A stretch of DNA of 12,186 nucleotides from Anaerolineales bacterium (GTDB lineage: Bacteria > Chloroflexota > Anaerolineae > Epilineales > JAANWY01): positions 1 to 12,186 of the forward strand of contig JAANWY010000399.1 in assembly GCA_018263655.1 (NCBI GenBank). Reading direction: 5' to 3'. The translations under genes and the position numbers were made by a program. A model generated the notes under the pieces. It saw only the letters and a list, made by a program, of their open reading frames with translations. It did no database searches and was not told the DNA's origin. Position 1 is the stretch's first letter. Every line of letters starts with the position of its first letter. Positions 1 through 5,209 of the stretch are shown here, in pieces.

Positions 1-148
1 TGATGAAGCGGTTGAAGTCGTCGATGGCCGGCTCCCGCAGGCCGATGAGGGGCACGTCACCCAGGCTCTCGAAGGTGGCGCGGGTGAAGACCAGGGCCGA
101 GAAGTCCGGCACGAGTCTCAGCCACACGCGAAGGTGGTCAGGGCAATA
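1..148 (-). pseudogene. Truncated polyprenyl-phosphate sugar transferase, remnant
   Basis: The minus strand is open from the left edge to a stop codon at 149-151. It translates to a segment containing PDHLRVWLRLVPDFSALVF followed by VPLIGLREPAIDDFNRFI. The VPD..., then V/IPLI.LREPA..., order is the stretch just before the catalytic bacterial sugar-transferase domain in WbaP-like undecaprenyl-phosphate glycosylphosphotransferases, which start exopolysaccharide or glycan synthesis at the membrane. No start codon or N-terminal half follows upstream; instead stops occur at 149-151 and, in another frame, at 163-165. A short SAVDEF peptide at 166-183 (minus) resembles the VDEV motif that lies upstream in this family, but in a different frame, so decay by indel is possible. 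The 3' part lies outside the window. The family match is fairly clear; whether the gene is dead or cut by rearrangement is inference. Confidence 0.6.
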
Positions 149-197
149 CTAGCGGTGACGCGTTAGAACTCGTCGACGGCACTGCTGCGACCAGAAC

Positions 198-226
198 TTG
201 TCAGCTCGGCTGAGCTCAATTATAAT
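198..226 (+). promoter_or_regulatory. Sigma70-type promoter of the TumE-like pair, with spacer palindrome
   Basis: TTGTCA at 198-203 and TATAAT at 221-226 are separated by exactly 17 bases, so the start of transcription should lie near 233. The spacer region holds a perfect inverted repeat, AGCTC at 203-207 and GAGCT at 212-216, placed where a repressor or autoregulating antitoxin could bind. The promoter rules out the upstream TTG at 198 as the start of the following gene. Confidence 0.65.
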
Positions 227-272
227 CTCGTCAAGGTACTATATCAGAGCTTTAGAGAAAGGCGGCCAGGTA

Positions 273-572
273 GTGACAACCCCATCTCGCGCCCACCAAC
301 TGCTTGAACGGGCAACGGCGATTCTTCCCCTCAGCGATGAGGATCTGATTTACAAGGGAATCGCGGCCAGTATCTCAGAACGCATCATGGACCTCAAGAA
401 TGCAAAGGCCCGCTTGCAGGAGGAATACGATTCTCTGGAAACACTGGAGCATAGAATCCAGCAGGAAGGCGTTACCCCAGACGACCACACGCTATATACG
501 GATCTCTTAGAGTGGCGAGCAATCAACAACGAACTGACCGAACTGCTCCACATTCTCGAGGCCGTGTGGTGA
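273..572 (+). CDS. Small coiled-coil protein, probable partner of TumE-like protein
   Basis: This 99-residue protein is read from GTG 273, which has an AAAGGCGG ribosome site at 259-265 and lies about 40 bases after the predicted transcription start. The longer in-frame opening from TTG 198 overlaps the -35 box and is unlikely. The sequence is almost all charged helix: a segment around residues 26-66 (DEDLIYKGIAASISERI, then NAKARLQEEYDSLETLEHRI) looks like a coiled coil, a short GVTPDD turn follows, then a second helix ending in ELTELLHILEAVW. No helix-turn-helix is obvious, so it is not a plain XRE-type antitoxin. Its stop codon TGA overlaps the ATG of the next gene by one base, which implies translational coupling. 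By position it could be the antitoxin or dedicated partner of the downstream protein; that role is inferred and the family is not one I can name. Confidence 0.6.
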   Translation: MTTPSRAHQLLERATAILPLSDEDLIYKGIAASISERIMDLKNAKARLQEEYDSLETLEHRIQQEGVTPDDHTLYTDLLEWRAINNELTELLHILEAVW

Positions 573-946
573 TGTGGTACAAGCCCGTTATCGAGAAACT
601 TCAATCCAGCAGTCTCTTTAGCGAAGTCAACCTCATAGGTGCTAAGGTTCGGGCCTTTCTTGATGAGTCTCGCTTCCTGGATATCCACTATGCCCCAGCA
701 ACTCGAAGCTACTCGTACGCATTGATTGATCTTCGGCTTGCATATCCTGGCGATAAGCGTGTCTTCGGCTGGGATGACTACCCCCATGAAGGAGTGGCCG
801 CAATCGAGCAGTTGGCGAGCTATCCGCACCACTTCCAAAGGCGGGGCGAAGACGGGAGCTGGATTTTCAAGGCTTCCCCCATGCGTGGCAACGTCGAGGA
901 AGAGATCGATCTCGTCATTGCCGCCGTCCGAGACCACCTTCAGTAA
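572..946 (+). CDS. TumE-like (DUF6516) protein, putative toxin
   Basis: The 124-residue product starts at ATG 572, inside the stop codon of the gene before it (TGATG). The fold signature is that of the TumE/DUF6516 family: a short N-terminal helix (residues 1-30), alternating strands with YSYALIDLRLAY around 47-58, then the motif GWDDYPHEG at 66-74 and YPHHFQ at 84-89, and a C-terminal helix of about 20 residues. The pairing of W-D-x-x-P-H with PHH is what identifies it; length also fits. TumE proteins have been described as toxins of type II TumE/TumA toxin-antitoxin modules; the canonical partner carries a DNA-binding domain, whereas here the partner is a coiled-coil protein. The toxin role is therefore an inference from family and gene order. 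Longer in-frame openings upstream (512) would overlap the preceding gene heavily and are rejected. Confidence 0.6.
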   Translation: MWYKPVIEKLQSSSLFSEVNLIGAKVRAFLDESRFLDIHYAPATRSYSYALIDLRLAYPGDKRVFGWDDYPHEGVAAIEQLASYPHHFQRRGEDGSWIFKASPMRGNVEEEIDLVIAAVRDHLQ

Positions 947-1020
947 CGCAGTTGCTTCCCTCATTCTCCCCCTTCCATTTTCCACCTTCCATCGTCCTCA
1001 ACCCCCGCAGCTTCGACACC

Positions 1021-1133
1021 GCCCCAAGCGGATAATCGGATTGGGGCCTGCGGCTTGGCGGCGAAACGGATGGGTGGTCAGCGGATAGGTATCGAATGAT
1101 CGGATGGTCGGATGAGGATCTGCGGCTTGGCGG
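1021..1133. repeat. CGGAT-rich degenerate repeat with duplicated 13-mer
   Basis: The motif CGGAT recurs at irregular spacing (for example CGGATAATCGGATT, CGGATGGGTGG, GCGGATAGG, CGGATGGTCGGATGAGG). The 13-mer TGCGGCTTGGCGG is present twice, at 1049-1061 and 1121-1133, flanking most of the cluster. GCCCCAA (1021-1027) pairs with TTGGGGC (1041-1047) to form a hairpin downstream of the TumE-like gene, but no T-run follows, so it is not a clear terminator. Confidence 0.55.
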
Positions 1134-1173
1134 ATTATGGCCTCCGGCTCGGCCGATGGAGACGACTTGTTGA

Positions 1174-1296
1174 ACGATTTGCCAAATCGTGGCTCTTTGG
1201 GATTTCGCATGGTGCTCGGCTCGGATTGCCAAATCCGAGCCACATTTGGGGGACAAGATGCGCTGTGCCACCAAATACGGGGATTTGGCAATCCCC
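1174..1296. repeat. Three related palindromes with ATTTGCCAAAT-type core
   Basis: Three perfect hairpins lie within 123 bases. The first is ACGATTT-GCC-AAATCGT at 1174-1190. The second has 10-base arms GGCTCGGATT and AATCCGAGCC around GCCA at 1218-1241. The third is GGGGATT-TGGC-AATCCCC at 1279-1296. The outer arms differ but each centre is a version of GATT(T)G(G/C)CAAATC in one orientation or the other, so they look like diverged members of one small palindromic repeat family. Confidence 0.6.
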
Positions 1297-1522
1297 TTGG
1301 AGCAGGGGCCATGCAAAATCCTAGAGACCCCAGAAATTTAAAGATTCCCAAGGGAAATGGGCCGTTTTTGGGAGGTTTATTTCCCTGGAAGTCCCTACCG
1401 AAGCAGACGAGCGCCCAACACCGGCTGATCGAAAACGAGAAAACGCGGCACTCGGGTTCCGAGATGATGTTGGACTGCGGCCGAGTTGCTTGCTTTGTTT
1501 TCCTGAGGACAGAATACATTTA

Positions 1523-1549
1523 TGCATACGTATTCTGAATGCGTATGCA
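1523..1549. promoter_or_regulatory. 27-base near-palindromic operator, site 1
   Basis: Half-site TGCATACGTATTC (1523-1535), central T (1536), half-site GAATGCGTATGCA (1537-1549). The halves are inverted copies matching at 12 of 13 positions. Each half is itself close to a 12-base palindrome centred on CG (GCATAC/GTATTC and GAATGC/GTATGC). It begins one base downstream of the -10 box of the leftward promoter, where bound protein would block initiation. Site 2 at 1777-1803 matches at 23 of 27 positions when both are read in their promoter's direction. Confidence 0.75.
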
Positions 1550-1550
1550 C

Positions 1551-1579
1551 ATTATATCATGAAGAGGGGCGTTTGTCAA
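1551..1579 (-). promoter_or_regulatory. Perfect-consensus leftward sigma70 promoter
   Basis: Read on the minus strand, TTGACA (1579-1574), a 17-base spacer and TATAAT (1556-1551) match the consensus at every position. Transcription would start inside operator site 1, around 1544, and run toward 950. No convincing gene lies in that direction before the TumE-like gene, so the target is an untranslated RNA, a small unrecognised product, or a gene lost by rearrangement. Confidence 0.75.
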
Positions 1580-1746
1580 GAGTGGATTGGCGGTCTTTTG
1601 GCAGATACTCGAAAATCTCGGCGCGGTTGTGGGTTGGGCCAGGCTTTGCCAGGGCGTCAAGGGGGTGCAGATGCTGCGACAGCCCAAGGGGGAGGATACT
1701 TCAGGCGTTCTGTAGCCACTTGAGATAGCAATTGTGCGGATAGGTC

Positions 1747-1775
1747 TTGACAAGAGGCCGGCAATCGTGTATACT
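1747..1775 (+). promoter_or_regulatory. Main operon promoter, rightward
   Basis: TTGACA at 1747-1752, a 17-base spacer and TATACT at 1770-1775, one mismatch from full consensus. It points to the catabolic operon that starts at 1988. The predicted start of transcription (about 1782) falls inside operator site 2, which gives a leader of roughly 206 nt. Confidence 0.8.
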
Positions 1776-1776
1776 T

Positions 1777-1803
1777 TGCATACGTATTCAGAATGCCTAT
1801 TCA
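1777..1803. promoter_or_regulatory. 27-base operator, site 2, at the operon promoter
   Basis: TGCATACGTATTC (1777-1789), central A (1790), GAATGCCTATTCA (1791-1803). The left half is identical to the left half of site 1 as read on the plus strand; the right half has degraded so the palindrome holds at 10 of 13 pairs. The site begins one base after the -10 hexamer, the same geometry as site 1, and so is probably a repressor site. The LacI-family protein encoded at 4126-5196 is the natural candidate. Confidence 0.75.
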
Positions 1804-1891
1804 TGTTCATCGACAGCATCCTGCCCGGCCACCATGCACGCTCTGCAGCGATGTGCTGTGGCGGCATCAGATTGAACGTCTGCCTAGCGTC

Positions 1892-1939
1892 GCCGGCGCC
1901 ACAGTCGGAGATCTGACGCGAGACGACTCTGTGGCCGGC
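1892..1939 (+). promoter_or_regulatory. Stem-loop in the operon leader
   Basis: GCCGGCGCCACAG (1892-1904) can pair with CTGTGGCCGGC (1929-1939), giving 11 base pairs with a two-base bulge and a 24-base loop. No T-run follows, so it is not an intrinsic terminator. It is about 50 bases from the first start codon and could affect mRNA stability or translation. No known riboswitch is recognised in this leader. Confidence 0.35.
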
Positions 1940-1987
1940 ATGGCGCACCCCGTTCTGATCTGAATCAGGCCAAAATGGAGTTACAGA

Positions 1988-2764
1988 ATGAGTCACAGCG
2001 ACAATAATAGATTGCGTTCCATCTGGCAAGCGGGTGGGACGGTCTTCAACAGCATGCTGAAAATTCCCAGCGCCTTCGCGGCCGAGATCATGGCCAACCA
2101 GGGCTGGGACAGTCTGACCATCGATCTTCAGCATGGCCCAGTGAGCGACCGTGATGTTTTCGGCATGCTCCAAGCTATCTTCACCACGTCAACGGTTCCG
2201 CTGGTGCGAATCCCCTGGAATGAGCCCAGCATCATCATGCGGATGCTCGACGCCGGCTGCTACGGCGTCATCGGCCCCATGATCAACACCCGGGCTGAGG
2301 CTGAGGCATTCGTTGGCGCCTGCCGCTACCCACCGGAGGGGTATCGCAGCTATGGACCGTATCGGACCGGACTGGAGGCCGGCCCCGACTACTCCGACCG
2401 GGGAAGCGACACACCCATCGCCATCGCCATGATCGAGACGGCGGCGGCGCTCCACAATCTCGACGCTATTCTCAGCGTGCCCGGGCTGGACGCAATCTTC
2501 ATCGGACCCAATGACTTGGCCCGAAGTCTGAAGGCTCAGCAACACGGCGGCTCAAGTGAGCTCGACGTGACGGACGCCATTGACGAAATCATCGCCGCCG
2601 CACAGCGGCACGACATCGTAGCCGGCATCTACACACCCACACCGGAGGATGCCGTGCGAATGATGGAGCAAGGTTGTCAGTTCATTGCACTTTCGGCTGA
2701 TGCGTACTTGTTGGCATCGGCGGCCGGCCAAGTCCTCAAACGTGTACGGGCAAATACAGGCTAG
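1988..2764 (+). CDS. HpcH/HpaI-family class II pyruvate aldolase
   Basis: This 258-residue protein has the usual length of the HpcH/HpaI aldolase family, metal-dependent class II enzymes that reversibly cleave 2-keto-3-deoxy or 4-hydroxy-2-oxo acids to pyruvate and an aldehyde in the cytoplasm. Family landmarks are present in order: LKIPS near 24-28, DLQHGP at 46-51 with the catalytic-base histidine at 49 (families usually show D-x-E-H-G, here Gln replaces Glu), RIPW with the substrate arginine at 74, GPMINTRAEAE at 96-106, the metal ligand Glu150 in AMIET, and Asp176 in GPNDLARS. Start ATG 1988 has GGAG at 1977-1980. It is the first gene after the operator-controlled promoter, so the aldol cleavage step is probably rate-setting for the pathway. 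The natural substrate (KDG, fuconate/rhamnonate-derived, galactarate-derived or sulfonated 2-keto-3-deoxy acid) cannot be told from these motifs. Confidence 0.88.
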   Translation: MSHSDNNRLRSIWQAGGTVFNSMLKIPSAFAAEIMANQGWDSLTIDLQHGPVSDRDVFGMLQAIFTTSTVPLVRIPWNEPSIIMRMLDAGCYGVIGPMINTRAEAEAFVGACRYPPEGYRSYGPYRTGLEAGPDYSDRGSDTPIAIAMIETAAALHNLDAILSVPGLDAIFIGPNDLARSLKAQQHGGSSELDVTDAIDEIIAAAQRHDIVAGIYTPTPEDAVRMMEQGCQFIALSADAYLLASAAGQVLKRVRANTG

Positions 2765-2798
2765 GCAAGGGAAAGGACGTTTCCAGGAGACATCCCAA

Positions 2799-4082
2799 AT
2801 GGCAAGATATCTGAAAGAAGGAATCACAGAAGAGGAATCGCGCGCTGCGGATCAGAAGGTGCAGCAGGCGGTCAAAAGCATTCTCGACGACATCCGCGAG
2901 CGCGGTGACGAGGCCGTGCGGGCCTACTCGGAGCGCTTCGACGGCTGGTCGCCGGAAAGCTTTCGGCTATCCCAGGTCGAGATTGAAGATCTCGTCGCCG
3001 GCCTGCCCGAGCAAACGGTCGAGGACATCAAGTTCGCCCAGGCTCAGGTCAGACGCTTTGCCGAGGAACAGCGGGAAGCGTTGCAGGACGTCGAGGTGGA
3101 AACGCTACCGGGTGTAGTCTTGGGCCACAAGAACATCCCCGTCAACAGCGTCGGCTGCTACATTCCCGGCGGGCGCTATCCGATGGTGGCATCGGCCCAC
3201 ATGAGCGTTCTCACGGCGAAGGTGACCGGCGTCCAGCGCGTCGCCGCCTGCACACCGCCCCTGAACGGCGCACCGCCGGCCGCAACCGTGACGGCCATGG
3301 CCCTGGGGGGCGCCGACGAAATCTACATCCTCGGTGGCGTGCAAGCCATGGCTGCTATGGCGCTGGGCACCGAGTCGATTGAACCGGTCGATATGCTGGT
3401 CGGGCCAGGCAATCAATATGTCGCGGAGGCTAAGCGCCAACTCTTCGGCGATGTGGGGATCGACCTGCTGGCTGGCCCCACGGAAGTGCTGATTATTGCT
3501 GACGAGACAACCGATGCAGAGATGGTGGCCACGGATTTATTGGGGCAGGCAGAGCATGGTCCTGAATCGCCCGCTATCCTGATCACGACCAGCGAGAACC
3601 TAGCTCGCGAGACCATGGACGAGATCGAGCGTCAACTGAAGGTGCTTCCGACGGCTGACGTGGCTGGCAAGGCCTGGCGGGACTACGGTCAGATGATCGT
3701 GGTCGACAGCCGAGAGGGGGCGGTGACAGAAGCTGACCGACTTGCCATCGAGCATGTTCAGATTCTGACAGAGGACACAGACTATTTCCTGGAGAATCTG
3801 ACTAATTATGGGTCTTTGTTCCTGGGTCCGGAGACGAACGTTGCCTACGGCGACAAGGTCATCGGCACCAATCACACCCTGCCGACTAAGAAGGCGGCTC
3901 GATATACAGGTGGGCTGTGGGTTGGCAAGTTCATCAAAACGGTGACCTACCAGAAATGCACTCCAGAAGCAAGCGCCATGATCGGGGAGTACTGCTCTCG
4001 ACTGTGCGAGCTGGAGGGGTTCAGTGCACACAAGGAGCAGGCTGACCTACGCGTACGCCGCTACGGATCACAGCGACTCTGA
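2799..4082 (+). CDS. HisD-family dehydrogenase, HpsN-like (catabolic polyol/sulfopropanediol type)
   Basis: The 427-residue protein is a histidinol-dehydrogenase-fold, zinc- and NAD-dependent enzyme that oxidises an alcohol through an aldehyde to an acid. Zinc ligands are visible as Gln250 and His253 (GQAEHGPES), Asp352 (AYGDKV) and His411 (FSAHKEQ); the catalytic Glu318-His319 pair sits in AIEHVQIL. The stretch NHTLPTKKAARYTGGLWVGKFIK at about 358-380 is the type seen in HpsN (sulfopropanediol 3-dehydrogenase) and other catabolic paralogues; true HisD has NHVLPT...F.SPLGV.DF there. No other histidine genes are near, and the neighbours are catabolic, so biosynthesis is unlikely. ATG 2799 is chosen because AGGAG lies at 2785-2789, nine bases upstream; a longer frame from 2685 overlaps the aldolase. 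The gap to the aldolase is 34 bases. Substrate remains open: a C3 sulfonate, or another small polyol or aldehyde from the aldolase. Confidence 0.8.
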   Translation: MARYLKEGITEEESRAADQKVQQAVKSILDDIRERGDEAVRAYSERFDGWSPESFRLSQVEIEDLVAGLPEQTVEDIKFAQAQVRRFAEEQREALQDVEVETLPGVVLGHKNIPVNSVGCYIPGGRYPMVASAHMSVLTAKVTGVQRVAACTPPLNGAPPAATVTAMALGGADEIYILGGVQAMAAMALGTESIEPVDMLVGPGNQYVAEAKRQLFGDVGIDLLAGPTEVLIIADETTDAEMVATDLLGQAEHGPESPAILITTSENLARETMDEIERQLKVLPTADVAGKAWRDYGQMIVVDSREGAVTEADRLAIEHVQILTEDTDYFLENLTNYGSLFLGPETNVAYGDKVIGTNHTLPTKKAARYTGGLWVGKFIKTVTYQKCTPEASAMIGEYCSRLCELEGFSAHKEQADLRVRRYGSQRL

Positions 4083-4125
4083 CTGGCCAAGGAAGCGGAT
4101 TGCGTATGGCAGGAGGCGCTCAATT

Positions 4126-5196
4126 ATGACCGGACTGAAGAAAAAGGCCACATCGATTGACGTGGCACGCCTTGCCGGCGTATCACAATCGACGGTCTCG
4201 CGCACTTTCAGCACGGATCGAAGTAAGGTGGCACCGGAAACGCGGGAAAAGGTCCTGGCAGCGGCGCGAGAGCTAGGCTACACGCCTGACGTCATTGCCA
4301 GAAGCTTGAGTACGCAACGCACCAACATTGTTGGCATCGTGATGGCCGACATCACAAGTCCATTTTACCCGTATGTGTTAGAGCTATTTATCACCGAGTT
4401 ACAGGAGGCCGGACGTCAGGTGCTGCTGTTCACCGCCGGCCCCCACCAGGAGGTGGACGATATTCTGTCCCTCGTCCTTCAATATCGTGTAGATGCACTC
4501 ATCATCACCTCCGCTACACTGTCATCGGAGATGGCGGATGAGTGTGCTCGGGAAGGCACGCCGGTGATCTTGTTCAACCGCTACGTGCCTGGGGCCGCTG
4601 CTAGCGCGGTATCTTGTGATAACGCCGAAGGCGGGCGACTGGTTGCGAACCTTTTCCTGGATGCAGATCACGTGCGACCGGCCTACATCGCCGGCGTGAA
4701 AAACGCCTCGACCAACATCGACCGTGAAAAGGGCTTCACCGATCGGCTGCGGGAGCGGGGTCAAAGGGAATGCCTGCGCGAACAGGGTGCGTACACTTAC
4801 GAGTCAGGTTATGAATGTGCGCGACGCCTGCTGCAGCGCGCCGATCCGCCGGACGCCATTTTCTGTGCGAACGACATCATGGCTTTGGGCGCTATCGACG
4901 CGGCACGAGACCTTGCGGTTCGAGTATCTAAGGAACTTTCCATCATCGGCTTCGACGATATCCCTGCCGCCGGCTGGTCCGCGTACTCACTGACGACGAT
5001 CCGGCAGCCGGTCAACCAGATGGTTGCCGCGACGCTGGAGGTGCTCACTGAGCAGGTCGAACACCCAGAGGCTAAACCTGTCACGAAGTTGGCGCCAGGT
5101 ACGTTGATCCCGCGCACTTCGGCTCGGCTTCCGAGCTATGTGGAGTCATCGAGTCAAGAGAACCGAGCAGTGATAAGAACGGGCAATCTTGGATGA
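4126..5196 (+). CDS. LacI-family transcriptional regulator
   Basis: A 356-residue LacI/GalR regulator. The N-terminal helix-turn-helix (residues 10-29, SIDVARLAGVSQSTVSRTFS) is followed by the typical KVAPETREKVLAAARELGYTPD and the hinge VIARSLSTQRTNIVG, with Leu61 at the position that intercalates into a central CpG step. Residues 68-330 form the periplasmic-binding-like effector domain (CANDIMALGAIDAA near 247-260, IIGFDDIPAAGWS near 273-285, TTIRQPV near 290-296). ATG 4126 has AGGAGG at 4111-4116; the longer frame from 4024 runs into the preceding gene. It is encoded within the operon, 43 bases after the HisD-like gene and 13 bases before the SDR. It probably represses its own operon through the CG-centred operators at 1523-1549 and 1777-1803, relieved by the imported substrate or an intermediate. 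A short C-terminal tail beyond residue 335 is poorly conserved in kind. Confidence 0.9.
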   Translation: MTGLKKKATSIDVARLAGVSQSTVSRTFSTDRSKVAPETREKVLAAARELGYTPDVIARSLSTQRTNIVGIVMADITSPFYPYVLELFITELQEAGRQVLLFTAGPHQEVDDILSLVLQYRVDALIITSATLSSEMADECAREGTPVILFNRYVPGAAASAVSCDNAEGGRLVANLFLDADHVRPAYIAGVKNASTNIDREKGFTDRLRERGQRECLREQGAYTYESGYECARRLLQRADPPDAIFCANDIMALGAIDAARDLAVRVSKELSIIGFDDIPAAGWSAYSLTTIRQPVNQMVAATLEVLTEQVEHPEAKPVTKLAPGTLIPRTSARLPSYVESSSQENRAVIRTGNLG

Positions 5197-5209
5197 TGCG
5201 GAGGGAGCG

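Larger units (their letters stand above)
947..1522. other. Gene-free repeat-rich intergenic region
   Basis: About 575 bases without a credible gene on either strand. It opens with a pyrimidine-rich stretch (about 955-1000, CCTTCCA repeated), continues with CGGAT-rich DNA (1020-1133), then the hairpin family (1174-1296), and an inverted repeat AGGGAAAT (1351-1358) with ATTTCCCT (1379-1386). The longest open frames, for example minus 998-1519, lack ribosome sites and read as low-complexity, repeat-derived peptides. On the minus strand the region would be transcribed from the leftward promoter at 1551-1579. Confidence 0.6.

Noticed and set aside
198..272. N-terminal extension of the coiled-coil gene from TTG 198
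   Set aside because: The TTG is part of the -35 box of a good promoter, so the mRNA would not contain it.
1174..1296. CRISPR-like array
   Set aside because: Only three short palindromes with unequal sequence and spacing; no constant repeat and no cas genes.
1351..1386. AGGGAAAT/ATTTCCCT inverted repeat as terminator for the leftward transcript
   Set aside because: The stem is only 8 base pairs with a 20-base loop, and the minus-strand sequence after it is not a clean T-run.
998..1519. Minus-strand open frame of 173 codons downstream of the leftward promoter
   Set aside because: It has no ribosome site, translates the palindromes and CGGAT repeats into low-complexity peptide, and shows no family motif.
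1734..1916. Plus-strand 60-codon open frame
   Set aside because: Its start lies upstream of the predicted transcription start and it runs through promoter and operator; no ribosome site.
2799..4082. Histidine biosynthesis hisD
   Set aside because: The substrate region is HpsN-like and no his genes are adjacent.
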